A stretch of DNA of 64,000 bases from ENR-C20 sp942493145 (GTDB lineage Bacteria > Bacillota > Clostridia > Acetivibrionales > DTU013). The notes under the pieces were generated by a model. That model worked only from the letters and a program-made list of their open reading frames with translations, was not told the origin of the DNA and ran no database searches. Numbering within the stretch: the first letter of the stretch is position 1; each line of letters opens with the position of its first letter. This document shows, piece by piece, positions 54,043 to 62,793 of this stretch. Location: positions 2,294,001-2,358,000 of the forward strand of contig OW818679.1 in NCBI GenBank assembly GCA_942493145.1, written 5' to 3'. The position numbers were made by a program, and so were the translations under genes.

Positions 54043-55292
54043 GGCTTGTTCCCTCCCGCCAGATTCTCGGTTTTTTCAGGCATTTTGTCAGCGTATTTTT
54101 CTGTATATATTATGGGAATCGCCGCATACATGGCAGCTGCCCTGACAAGCTCTCTCTTCCATGTCTTTTCGTTCGGCGCGTGGGCCTGGTCTTCATGTCC
54201 GGGTCCGAAGCCGATGCAGGGAATTCCATACATGCCCATGATTGAAACCCCATTGGTTGAAAATGTCCATTTATCGAGAAGGGCATCACTTTTGAAAAGA
54301 CCCTTGTAGGTTTCAAGCAGTGAGTTGCAGACCGGGTGGTCCTCCTCGATGAACCAGGTCGGGAAATAGCAATCCGTAGGATAAGTGAGGCCTGTATAGG
54401 AAGGCCTGCTGTAGTCGTACATGGTCACCTCGGCTCCGACGGCCTTGACCGATGGCAACTCCCTTATCTGGTTCAGGGCATATTCCTTGTCTTCTCCGGC
54501 GGTAAGCCTTCTGTCTATTGAAATGGTGCAGCTGTCGGCAACGGCGCATCTTGACGGAGAGGTGTGGAATATTTCCGAAACCGTCAGTGTCCCTTTTCCG
54601 AGGAACTTATGGGATATGAGCCTGTTGTTCAGTTCCTGGAGATCGAGAAGGATCGGCGCCATTTTATATATTGCATTGTCACCTCTTTCGGGTGCGGAGC
54701 CGTGGCAGCTGATACCCTGCGTGCTTACCCTGATTTCCATCCTTCCCCTCTGTCCTCTATAGATGTTGCAGGAGGTAGGTTCGGTTATGACAACGAACTC
54801 CGGCCTTATTCCCATCTCCTTGATGATGTATTGCCAGCACAGGCCGTCACAATCCTCTTCCTGCACCGAGCCGACCACCAGAAGCGTATAATCATCCTCC
54901 AGCTTCAGATCCTTTATGAGTTTACCCGCATAGACCATGGAGGCCATACCACCGGTCTGGTCACTGGCACCCCTTCCCAATATGATTTCGTCATCCTCGT
55001 ATCCTACATACGGATCGTACTGCCAATTCCTGATGTTGCCCACGCCAACCGTATCTATGTGTGCGTCCATGGCAACCAGACGCCTGCCATGTCCTATATA
55101 GCCCATGATATTACCCATCGGGTCGATTTCAACCCTGTCAAAGCCTACGTCCTCCATCTCCTTTTTGATTCTCTGGATTACGGCCTTTTCCCCGGCGCTT
55201 TCGCTGGGTATTGCTATCATATCCCTTAAAAACTTTGACATCTGCGTTTTATAACCCTCAGCAGCCTTGAGTATTTGGTCGAAGTTAATCAT
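54030..55292 (-). CDS. ygeY: YgeY-family metallohydrolase (selenium-metabolism linked)
   Basis: The 420-residue M20-type hydrolase has LVAMDAHIDTVGVGNIRNW (HxD metal ligands), VGSVQEEDCDGLCWQYI (EE catalytic and metal ligands) and a TEPTSCNIYRGQRGRMEIRV dimerisation-domain start. YgeY enzymes hydrolyse an amide in the ureide branch of anaerobic purine degradation. The start at 55292 has GGAGG upstream in TCGGAGGTTACATA. It overlaps ssnA by 13 nt, so the two are coupled. The exact substrate is not settled in this sequence. Confidence 0.92.
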   Translation of the reverse strand: MINFDQILKAAEGYKTQMSKFLRDMIAIPSESAGEKAVIQRIKKEMEDVGFDRVEIDPMGNIMGYIGHGRRLVAMDAHIDTVGVGNIRNWQYDPYVGYEDDEIILGRGASDQTGGMASMVYAGKLIKDLKLEDDYTLLVVGSVQEEDCDGLCWQYIIKEMGIRPEFVVITEPTSCNIYRGQRGRMEIRVSTQGISCHGSAPERGDNAIYKMAPILLDLQELNNRLISHKFLGKGTLTVSEIFHTSPSRCAVADSCTISIDRRLTAGEDKEYALNQIRELPSVKAVGAEVTMYDYSRPSYTGLTYPTDCYFPTWFIEEDHPVCNSLLETYKGLFKSDALLDKWTFSTNGVSIMGMYGIPCIGFGPGHEDQAHAPNEKTWKRELVRAAAMYAAIPIIYTEKYADKMPEKTENLAGGNKPCCL

Positions 55293-55366
55293 TATGTAAC
55301 CTCCGATAAATTTATTTCCTGTTATTTAGTTTGGATTTATCCAATTTCCTATCATCCTGTTGCTCT

Positions 55367-56611
55367 TTATACTGTTACAATACTTTTAATTGCTTCTATG
55401 TCGGGTTCGACGACAAAAGCCTTTCCAGCCGCCAGGGCCGCGCTTTTTATGTCCTTAAGCCCGCTTCCGCTGACTATGCAGGCAACTCTCTCATTTCCTT
55501 TCAGCATTCCAAGTTCCTTCATTTTCATGATTCCGGCGAAACCTGTAACGCCTGCCGGTTCCCCGAATATCCCCGTCCTCCTGGCCAATATCCTCATGGC
55601 CTCAAGTATTTCGTCGTCAGTAACATCAAGCATTAAGCCCCTGGATTCTATAACAGCATTGAGAGCTTTTATCCCATTCCTGGGAATACCCACCGATATG
55701 CTGTCAGCTATGGTTTGAGGCTTTTCATAATCAAAGCTTGAGGTTCCTTTTATAAAGGCTCTGGTAACGGGATTTGATTTTGCCGCCTGTACTCCCACGA
55801 TCCTTGGAAGGCTGTCAGTCAGGCCGAGCTTGAAGCACTCAAGAAATCCCTTCCATACCCCTGCTATCGTGCAGCCGTCTCCCACCGCCACTACAGCAAT
55901 ATCCGGTGCTTTCCATCCCAACTGTTCACATATTTCATAGGCTACCGTCTTCTTCCCCTCCACCAGGTATGGATTTATCGCACAGCTCCTGTTATACCAC
56001 CCGAAAATGTCCGCTGCCCGGAAGCATAGTTCGACGGCAACATCATATGTCCCTCTGACCAGGTAAACGTTCGAACCGTAGATCAGCAGCTGTGTAACCT
56101 TTGCCTCGGGCGCTGTCTCGGGTACGAAAATATGTGTTTCCACCCCGGCGCTTGCCGCAAATCCTGACAGGGATGATGCAGCATTACCCGTAGACGCAGC
56201 GCACATTACTTTTCGACCCTTTTCAATGGCCTTTGCAACACCGATGGCGCTCGCCCTGTCTTTTAACGAAGCAGTCGGATTCCTGGAATCATCCTTTATG
56301 AATAGATTTTTTAATCCTGTTTCCTTTGATAATTTATCCGTATTGTAAAGGGGAGTCCATCCGACCTGCAGAGGCTGGATTCCGGCAGTGTCATCAACAG
56401 GTATGGCAGGCAGATAACGCCACAATGAATATTCTGTATTTCTTTTGAAGTATTGGGGTGTCATCTCCTTCCTGATTGCGTCATAATCCAGTATTACATC
56501 CAATATCCCGTCTATTCCGCAATCCCTGCATGTATATTCTATTTCAGCCGTTTCGTATTCTCTGCCGCACTTGACACATTTTAGCCCTAAAGTCTTGCTC
56601 AAACTTTTCAC
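55367..56611 (-). CDS. PLP-dependent enzyme of the threonine synthase family
   Basis: The 414-residue protein starts with a zinc-ribbon-like pair (CVKCGREYETAEIEYTCRDC) and then a fold type II PLP enzyme domain. The PLP lysine is in NPTASLKDRASAIGVAKA and the phosphate loop in CAASTGNAASSLSGFAAS. It resembles threonine synthase, but the purine context suggests an ammonia-lyase or deaminase acting on an amino-acid product such as diaminopropionate or a serine/threonine derivative. That is inference from neighbours. It lies 7 nt after the carbamate kinase stop, in the same operon. Confidence 0.85.
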   Translation of the reverse strand: MKSLSKTLGLKCVKCGREYETAEIEYTCRDCGIDGILDVILDYDAIRKEMTPQYFKRNTEYSLWRYLPAIPVDDTAGIQPLQVGWTPLYNTDKLSKETGLKNLFIKDDSRNPTASLKDRASAIGVAKAIEKGRKVMCAASTGNAASSLSGFAASAGVETHIFVPETAPEAKVTQLLIYGSNVYLVRGTYDVAVELCFRAADIFGWYNRSCAINPYLVEGKKTVAYEICEQLGWKAPDIAVVAVGDGCTIAGVWKGFLECFKLGLTDSLPRIVGVQAAKSNPVTRAFIKGTSSFDYEKPQTIADSISVGIPRNGIKALNAVIESRGLMLDVTDDEILEAMRILARRTGIFGEPAGVTGFAGIMKMKELGMLKGNERVACIVSGSGLKDIKSAALAAGKAFVVEPDIEAIKSIVTV

Positions 56612-56618
56612 CTTCCTT

Positions 56619-57569
56619 TTACAAAGTAATAACCGTACCCGAGTTGCCTCTCAACGCTTCAACTGCATTGAACAGGGAAGCTATTATTGCCTTTTTTCCT
56701 GGGTCGAGCCTTGCAAATTCCATTGCCGCCTGCACCTTCGGCAGCATGCTGCCCGGCGCGAAATGGCCTTCTTCGATATATTTCTCACATTCGGCAACTG
56801 TCATATGATCAAGTTCCCTCTGATCGGGCTTATTATAATTGAGTGAGACCCTGTCCACCTCGGTAAGTATCATAAGTATGTCGGCACCTACTTCCTCCGC
56901 CAGCTTCTCAGCCGCAAGATCCTTGTCAATGACCGCTGCAACACCAACCAGTGTACCGTCTTCCCTTTCAATCACAGGTATCCCTCCGCCCCCCGCAGCA
57001 ATTACGATGGTTGAATCCCACAATTCTCTGATGGAGTGTATTTCGACGATCCTTTTCGGTCTGGGTGAAGCAACGACCCTTCTCCAGCCCCTGCCGGCAT
57101 CTTCCCTGACAATATAATTCTTTTCGGCAGCCAGCCTTTTTGCCTCCTCTTCGGTGTAAAAGGGCCCGATTGGTTTTGTGGGATTCTGGAATGCCGGATC
57201 ATCCTCATCGACGACGACCTGGGTGATCAGTGTTACAACGGGCAGGATCCTGTCCCTGTTTTCAAGGGCATGGCTCAATCCCTGCTGGATATGGTAACCA
57301 ATATAGCCCTGACTCATGGCAGAACAAACATCCAGTGGTAATGAAGGTGTAACGGCAGAGGCGGTCTCCGAGGCAAGGAGTATCCTGCCCACCTGGGGTC
57401 CGTTGCCATGTACTATTGCCAGTTCATAACCGAACAGGCATTTTATGTCCGTGATTATCTCTGCAGTCCTTTTGACAACCTCAAACTGTGCTTCAGATGT
57501 CGGAGGCATATCTGCCTCCTGGAGGGCGTTACCGCCGAGGGCTATTACTACTTTTCTATGTGAGCCCAT
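56619..57569 (-). CDS. arcC: carbamate kinase
   Basis: The 316-residue kinase transfers the phosphate of carbamoyl phosphate to ADP and so makes ATP. Motifs are VVIALGGNALQEADMPPTSE, AIVHGNGPQVGRILLASE, VVASPRPKRIVEIHSIREL and VIAAGGGGIPVIEREDG. The ATG at 57569 has GGAGG 7 nt upstream; ATG 57575 lies too close to it. The gene follows the PLP lyase and YgeW genes, whose product is carbamoyl phosphate, so this is the ATP-yielding step. A long hairpin lies just upstream. Confidence 0.94.
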   Translation of the reverse strand: MGSHRKVVIALGGNALQEADMPPTSEAQFEVVKRTAEIITDIKCLFGYELAIVHGNGPQVGRILLASETASAVTPSLPLDVCSAMSQGYIGYHIQQGLSHALENRDRILPVVTLITQVVVDEDDPAFQNPTKPIGPFYTEEEAKRLAAEKNYIVREDAGRGWRRVVASPRPKRIVEIHSIRELWDSTIVIAAGGGGIPVIEREDGTLVGVAAVIDKDLAAEKLAEEVGADILMILTEVDRVSLNYNKPDQRELDHMTVAECEKYIEEGHFAPGSMLPKVQAAMEFARLDPGKKAIIASLFNAVEALRGNSGTVITL

Positions 57570-57603
57570 ACTCATACCTCCAATATTTAATGAGGGCGCA
57601 GGA

Positions 57604-57706
57604 AAAACTTCGCAATACAAGGAAGATGAAGCTGCAAATGAAGGCTCATATTTGTTATATGTAACTGAATTTGCAGTTTCATCTGACGCAGTTAGTGCGG
57701 AGTTTT
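57604..57706 (-). promoter_or_regulatory. long intercistronic hairpin ahead of carbamate kinase
   Basis: GATGAAGCTGCAAAT (57625-57639) pairs with ATTTGCAGTTTCATC (57669-57683), and outside it AAAACTTCGCA (57604-57614) pairs with TGCGGAGTTTT (57696-57706). On the minus strand the hairpin is followed by a short T-run. It lies between the PLP lyase stop and the carbamate kinase start and may be a partial terminator or an mRNA processing site. Confidence 0.65.
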
Positions 57707-59073
57707 CACAAGCCCTCCCGCAGAGATTTTATTTTTTCATCATAATACTTCACCTTGTTGTATTCATTATCCCAAAACTCATGGGACCGCATGGAATCCA
57801 GATATTCCCTGGAATAGCCAAAGGGCAGCCAATCCCTTTCCTTCTGCTGGAAAAGCTGCTCCTTCCTGTCCTCTCTTCTGAAATCATATATGTCTTCATC
57901 ATTCATACCGATAAAAATATCCTTTAACCAACGTTCCAGTACATAATCAGAGGTTTCGAGGCTGCGTGCTTCAAGATCCTCCAGTACTGAGCTATACCTG
58001 TCGATGCTGTCGGTAGCAATGGTCACGACATTGTCATCCGGTCCAAGCCTAAGATATTTGGCCATTTTGATAGCTCCAAGTATGTTGCACATACCCGAAA
58101 CGCCAAAGAGATCCCTCATGCCATAGGCTGTTGTCCGTTCGACCCCATGCCTGACCAGCAGTTCCGGAGCATCATGTATTATTTTTAAAGCTTTCACGCA
58201 GTCGTCATCATGAATGAGAGCGACAAAGTCGGTAGTCAATACATTATGTATCAAAGTGCACATTTTGTCGCCGATGCCCTCGATCCTGTGCTGACCACGT
58301 CCGCCGTTTGCCAGGGTGGAGCATTCGTAGGGTTCAAGAGCTGCTATTTTGCATTCCGGGAATGCTTTCTTTATTGTATCCCCGGCGGCTATAGTCCCGG
58401 CAGAACCGGGTGCTGAGCAGAATGCTGCAACCCTTCCGTTACCTATGCCTCTTACTGCTTCGACGGCCGAATTTCCTGTTACATAGCTGTGGAAACGGTA
58501 ATTGGGCATAAGCTCGAACTGAGCCAAAGGCTTGTTTTTAGGGTTCTTCTTTAGCTCATAGGTTCTTTGCAGGGTCAGAATGACGTCCGATTCGGTTCCG
58601 GGTGTCAGATCCAGTTCGGCACCATATTTTTTAATCCGTTCATATCTTTCCTTGCTCATGTTGTCCGGCATTATGACAATAGCCTTATATCCCATCAGAT
58701 TGCAGATGTATGAAACACCGATACCGAAATTTCCGGTAGACGGGCCAAGGATGGTATGCTCTCCCGGTATGATTTCACCATCCACACAGCCCTCCATCAG
58801 AGTTGCATAAGCAGGGCCCACCTTGTGCGACCCCGAAGGGAAGTCCCTGCCCAGCATTACTACTATATTTGCATCGACGCCGGTCAATTCCTTTGGCAGT
58901 ACGATTTTCCTTACATTATTGACCGCATCCTTCCATGTGATGCTAAACAGGTTTATGGGGTCCAGTTCATTTTCCCTTATCGCTTTAAGTGAGCCTTCCC
59001 TAACCTTGGCATCCATTGTTTCAGGGTGAAGCATTTCATCATAGGTTGGTCCGAAAGGTATTTTCGATCTCAT
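57706..59073 (-). CDS. PLP-dependent lyase of the cysteine synthase superfamily
   Basis: The 455-residue fold type II PLP enzyme has the lysine in RDFPSGSHKVGPAYATLMEG and the phosphate loop in ILGPSTGNFGIGVSYICNLM, followed by YKAIVIMPDNMSKERYERIK. It is longer than E. coli YgeX and differs from it, so I do not give that symbol. In purine clusters such enzymes split amino-acid intermediates to pyruvate and ammonia, or act as ammonia-lyases. The substrate is unresolved. It overlaps the end of ygeW by 4 nt and is probably co-translated with it. Confidence 0.85.
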   Translation of the reverse strand: MRSKIPFGPTYDEMLHPETMDAKVREGSLKAIRENELDPINLFSITWKDAVNNVRKIVLPKELTGVDANIVVMLGRDFPSGSHKVGPAYATLMEGCVDGEIIPGEHTILGPSTGNFGIGVSYICNLMGYKAIVIMPDNMSKERYERIKKYGAELDLTPGTESDVILTLQRTYELKKNPKNKPLAQFELMPNYRFHSYVTGNSAVEAVRGIGNGRVAAFCSAPGSAGTIAAGDTIKKAFPECKIAALEPYECSTLANGGRGQHRIEGIGDKMCTLIHNVLTTDFVALIHDDDCVKALKIIHDAPELLVRHGVERTTAYGMRDLFGVSGMCNILGAIKMAKYLRLGPDDNVVTIATDSIDRYSSVLEDLEARSLETSDYVLERWLKDIFIGMNDEDIYDFRREDRKEQLFQQKERDWLPFGYSREYLDSMRSHEFWDNEYNKVKYYDEKIKSLREGL

Positions 59074-60275
59074 AAGTTTTTCCCTCCTATAAACCTTTTT
59101 CTATCTGACTTCATTATTGTTTCCAGGGTTTTCACCGGATCCTTCACCTTGCTGAGAAACATCATGGCAGCAATGATGTATGGCTTATGACCGGCTTGTT
59201 TGTACAGCGGAACACGGTAGCGGTCAAACACAGAGGCCGCGACCTCCCCTTGTTTGCAGCTCACGTCGGTGATGTCCGCAGGCAGGCAGTGCAGATATAA
59301 TGCCTTTCCTCCTTTTGTAAGACTCATCATTTCCTCGGTGCATTCCCATTCCTTATGATTGGCATTCTGCGCCAACAGTTCCTTTTCAAGGGCTTTGATT
59401 CCGTCAAAGTCGCCTTCCCCGTACATTGCTGTCCTTTTCTCCATGGCCGCGTAAGGCGCCCAGCTCTTCGGATAAACAATATCCGCGTTTTCAAAAGCCT
59501 GCTTCATTGAATTTGTTTTAACAAAACTGCCTCCGCTGGCTGCGGCATTTATCCTTGCAACCTCTTCAACACCAGGAAGCAGGTCATAGCCTTCCGGATG
59601 TGCAAGGGCAACCTCCATGCCCATTCTTGTCATAAGCCCGATTATGCCCTGGGGTACTGATAACGGTTTTCCGTAGCTGGGTGAATAAGCCCAGGTCATT
59701 GCGATTTTTTTACCCTTAAGGTTTTCGATGCCTCCATAACGGTGTATCAGGTGGTTCAAATCAGCCATTGCCTGAGTGGGATGGTCTATATCGCACTGGA
59801 GGTTTACAAGAGTAGGCCTTTGCTCCAGAACGCCGTCTTTATAGCCCTCCTGCACATAAGCTGCAACCTCTTTCATATATGTATTGCCTTTTCCTATATA
59901 CATGTCATCCCGTATACCAATTACATCCGCCATAAAGGAGATCATGTTGGAGGTTTCCCTTATGGTCTCTCCATGTGCAATCTGGGATTTCCCCTCGTCG
60001 AGGTCCTGCACATTCAGGCCAAGCATGTTGCTGGCACTGGCAAAGCTGAAGCGAGTCCTTGTTGAATTGTCCCTGAATATTGAAATAGCCAGCCCGCTGT
60101 CAAATATGCGCGGTGATATGTTGTTCTCCCTCATCCCGCGAAGGATATCCGAAACAACAAACACAGACCGAAGCTCATCGTCTGTCTTATCCCATGTAAG
60201 CAGGAAATCACTGTTAAACATGTTTTGATGGTTATGCTTCTCAAGTTTTTTTATCAGGCCTTCGATTTCTTTCAT
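59070..60275 (-). CDS. ygeW: YgeW-family carbamoyltransferase
   Basis: The 401-residue knotted transcarbamylase has the carbamoyl phosphate motif FRDNSTRTRFSFASASNMLG, the HPTQAMADLNHL motif and HCLPADITDVSCKQGEV. YgeW catalyses carbamoyl transfer from a ureide-type intermediate, giving carbamoyl phosphate for carbamate kinase. AAGGAG lies 8 nt before the ATG. The length matches the family. Its neighbours (PLP lyase, carbamate kinase) place it at the energy-yielding end of purine breakdown. Confidence 0.95.
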   Translation of the reverse strand: MKEIEGLIKKLEKHNHQNMFNSDFLLTWDKTDDELRSVFVVSDILRGMRENNISPRIFDSGLAISIFRDNSTRTRFSFASASNMLGLNVQDLDEGKSQIAHGETIRETSNMISFMADVIGIRDDMYIGKGNTYMKEVAAYVQEGYKDGVLEQRPTLVNLQCDIDHPTQAMADLNHLIHRYGGIENLKGKKIAMTWAYSPSYGKPLSVPQGIIGLMTRMGMEVALAHPEGYDLLPGVEEVARINAAASGGSFVKTNSMKQAFENADIVYPKSWAPYAAMEKRTAMYGEGDFDGIKALEKELLAQNANHKEWECTEEMMSLTKGGKALYLHCLPADITDVSCKQGEVAASVFDRYRVPLYKQAGHKPYIIAAMMFLSKVKDPVKTLETIMKSDRKRFIGGKNL

Positions 60276-60339
60276 TTCATCTGCTCCTTCTAATTAAAAT
60301 ATTATACAAAATATCATTCCAGAATCATTTCTTACGTCT

Positions 60340-61704
60340 TTACCGGCTGATCCTGCACCTGACGAATTTCCCCCAGCCTGGTTCCCCGGTAAATTCGCCA
60401 TCCTTGTACACAATTTTGCCCCTCGAAAGTGTTGCAACCGGATATCCCTTCATTTTAAAGCCTTCCCAGATTGTATGATCTATATCTGAATGCATGTTGT
60501 CCTTTGAAACAATGAACTCCTTCTGGGGATCGTAAATGACAATGTCTGCATCAGTGCCCACCGCAATGCTGCCCTTTTGAGGCGCACAGCCGAATATCCT
60601 CGCCACATTTGTGCTGCAGACTTCTACCACTTTGTTGAATGAGATACGCCCCTTGTTTGCTTCACCCAGCATATACGGGTATAGGTTTTCCACGCCCATA
60701 CAGCCATTGGGTATCTTTGTAAAATCCTCCCTGCCCCATTCCTTTTCAAATGACTGAAACGGGCAGTGGTCAGTGGCCACCGTTGATATATCGCCTCGTC
60801 TGATACCATCCCATAGGGCTGTACGGCTTTCTTCCCCCTTGATAGAGGGCGAGCAGACGAATCTCATGCCGTCCTCCTGCTTGTACACTTCGTTATTAAA
60901 GTTCAAATAGTGGGGACAGGTCTCTGCATACACCTCATACCCCTCGTCCCTCGCCTTTGTAACTTCATCAAGTCCTTCACGGCATGCCAGGTGTACTATG
61001 TACAATGGCGCGTTTAATGCTTTGGCCAGGTGTATCACCCTTTTTACCGCTTCCGCCTCAACAAATTCAGGTCGGCTTTCATAGTGATGCCATGCTGATG
61101 TTTTTCCTTCGGACAAAAGCCTGCTAATCCTTTTTTCTATAAGAAATGGGTTTTCAGCATGAACTGCAACAAGTGTTCCCGTGTCCCTTGATTTTTCAAG
61201 GACCTCCGCCAGAACACCGTCGTCAACCATAAGGTCTTTATATACCATATATAATTTGAAGCTTGAAATTCCGAATTCTACTGACTTTTCAAACTCCTGC
61301 AATATTGCAGGCGTCAGATGGGTAATTACTGTATGAAATGAAAAATCAACACATGCCTGGGGCTGGAAAGTCTTTAACTTTGCATCAACATCCTCTGTAA
61401 GGCCCTGCCATCTTTTCTGGACTGCGAAATCAAAAACAGTAGTAACCCCTCCGCATGCGGCTGCACGTGTACCAGACAAATAGCTGTCTGCTGAAACAGT
61501 TGCACCGACAGGCGTTTGAAGGTGCACATGCGCATCGATGGCACCCGGCAGTACAAAATTGCCGGTGGCATCGATGATATCGCAGTCGCTGTATCCCAAC
61601 CCGGTACCGATAACTGCAATTTTGCCGGCTTCAATAGCTATGTCAGCTTTAAAGGATTCTTTTGCTGTAAAAATGGTCCCGTTTTTTATAATAAGGTCCA
61701 TCAA
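60340..61704 (-). CDS. dihydropyrimidinase / hydantoinase-like amidohydrolase
   Basis: The 454-residue amidohydrolase has the zinc-binding HVHLQTPVG (AIDAHVHLQTPVGATVSA), the carboxylated lysine in SSFKLYMVYKDLMVDDG, AVHAENPFLIEK, LYIVHLACREG and the catalytic Asp in VATDHCPFQSFEK. It opens a cyclic ureide or hydantoin ring. In purine clusters it corresponds to the HyuA/YgeZ enzyme. It is the first gene of the block, starting at 61704 behind the riboswitch-like leader and with GGAGGG upstream of the start codon. The natural ring substrate is not defined here. Confidence 0.93.
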   Translation of the reverse strand: MMDLIIKNGTIFTAKESFKADIAIEAGKIAVIGTGLGYSDCDIIDATGNFVLPGAIDAHVHLQTPVGATVSADSYLSGTRAAACGGVTTVFDFAVQKRWQGLTEDVDAKLKTFQPQACVDFSFHTVITHLTPAILQEFEKSVEFGISSFKLYMVYKDLMVDDGVLAEVLEKSRDTGTLVAVHAENPFLIEKRISRLLSEGKTSAWHHYESRPEFVEAEAVKRVIHLAKALNAPLYIVHLACREGLDEVTKARDEGYEVYAETCPHYLNFNNEVYKQEDGMRFVCSPSIKGEESRTALWDGIRRGDISTVATDHCPFQSFEKEWGREDFTKIPNGCMGVENLYPYMLGEANKGRISFNKVVEVCSTNVARIFGCAPQKGSIAVGTDADIVIYDPQKEFIVSKDNMHSDIDHTIWEGFKMKGYPVATLSRGKIVYKDGEFTGEPGWGKFVRCRISR

Positions 61705-61762
61705 GCCTGCCCTCCTTCAATATTAACCTGAAAATACCACCCGGTATCTGATAGTCATTCTA

Positions 61763-61804
61763 CAAAATAAAAGCCCCAGACTGCAAAAGATACAAACTGG
61801 AACT
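61763..61804 (-). terminator. possible riboswitch-controlled terminator ahead of hydA
   Basis: On the minus strand AGTTCCAG (61804-61797) pairs with CTGGGGCT (61779-61772) with G-U pairs and a 17-nt loop, followed by TTTTATTTTG. The loop contains GTATCTTTT, which can pair with AAGAGATAC (61860-61852) at the end of the aptamer P1 stem. Confidence 0.5.
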
Positions 61805-61855
61805 GCCTGTCATACTGCATATTTCAGCATCGTATAAAAGTGATCCAATGTGTAT

Positions 61856-61928
61856 CTCTTGTAGCCTGAGGCAATTTCCGGTTGCCCGGTCGAGACGCTC
61901 AAACCGTATCATTGAGCTTATACAAGAG
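61856..61928 (-). promoter_or_regulatory. purine-riboswitch-like aptamer with an altered core
   Basis: On the minus strand the P1 stem CTCTTGTA/TACAAGAG encloses two hairpins. P2 is GCTCAA/TTGAGC with loop TGATACGG, and P3 is GGCAA/TTGCC with loop CCGGAAA. The loops match the paired loops of purine riboswitches (TGATATGG and CCGTAAA). J1/2 is TATAA as usual. J2/3 is GTCTCGACC instead of GTTTCTACC, so the ligand-contacting T51 is G, and J3/1 has extra bases and GC where AC is usual. It lies 150 nt upstream of the purine operon. The altered core suggests a ligand other than guanine or adenine. Confidence 0.75.
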
Positions 61929-61952
61929 CTAACCAAATATTATAATATATAC

Positions 61953-61981
61953 ATTATAATATTTCTGTCAGAGCTTCTCAA
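61953..61981 (-). promoter_or_regulatory. sigma-A promoter of the purine operon
   Basis: TTGAGA (minus strand, 61981-61976) is followed after exactly 17 nt by TATAAT (61958-61953). Transcription should begin near 61945, about 17 nt before the aptamer. The gap 61982-62064 holds nothing else I recognise. Confidence 0.7.
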
Positions 61982-62064
61982 TAGTTTTTGATATTAATTT
62001 TGCGAAATTATCACTGAATTTATCACTGACACATTTATCCCTGACCATTCTGAATGCAGTATCC

Positions 62065-62793
62065 CTATCTCTTCCCGCCCTTTGATGCAGAAGGCTTGCC
62101 TCCACCTCTGGCTCCGCCCTTCAAAAGGACTGCATTAACTGCCACGACCGCAATAATCAACCAGAACGCCCCCCAAACGATCGCAGGGATGTGTGTCAGG
62201 TTTTGCAATTGGACAGCGTCGGTCATGGGCTGTGTTGTATTCCAGCCCTGTATAAGCCCGAATCTTAGATTTATCTGCATTAGTATGGTATCAACAAAGG
62301 TGTCATATATTGCATATGCTACGCTTGCGATACCGATAATGTCAATGACCCAGTCATTCAGCTTTTCATTGTGCAGCATGTAAAGAACCAGTACAAAGGC
62401 TGCAAATGCAGCAGAATAGATGATTGTAAAAAGCGAATCACCATATTTTATAGAAACGGCAAGAAGCAGGATAGCAGCAGTCCCGAGAATAAATTTCTTG
62501 AAAGGCGTCCTCTTTAGAAGCAGGATGAGGAGGGCAAAAAACAAACTGCCAAGATAGCCGCCATTTGCAATCATAAAAGCAGAAAACCCGTTCTTCGGAA
62601 GTGTAAGTGCATAACCGCTCTCATTAAGATTTATTCTTAGTCCCGTTATCCCGTTGCCGAATATGATCGACATCAGTGAGTGCCCCAATTCATGTAAGAA
62701 AACAGCAAAAAGCTTTAAAGGTTTTATCACAATAGTATCCCACAAGGCAACCACTATAACCATGATAGCCAGATACTTGCCTGTCTGTTTCAT
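62065..62793 (-). CDS. M50-family membrane metalloprotease-like protein
   Basis: The 242-residue protein has the zinc-binding HELGH at residues 34-38 (LFAVFLHELGHSLMSIIFGN) and around six hydrophobic segments. The ATG at 62793 has GGAGG 8 nt upstream; the longer frame from 62874 is not used. It ends in a Gly/Lys-rich tail. This is the M50-like group that includes site-2-type proteases and DUF-like B-type relatives. Substrate and function are unknown. It shares direction with gpr upstream. Confidence 0.85.
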   Translation of the reverse strand: MKQTGKYLAIMVIVVALWDTIVIKPLKLFAVFLHELGHSLMSIIFGNGITGLRINLNESGYALTLPKNGFSAFMIANGGYLGSLFFALLILLLKRTPFKKFILGTAAILLLAVSIKYGDSLFTIIYSAAFAAFVLVLYMLHNEKLNDWVIDIIGIASVAYAIYDTFVDTILMQINLRFGLIQGWNTTQPMTDAVQLQNLTHIPAIVWGAFWLIIAVVAVNAVLLKGGARGGGKPSASKGGKR

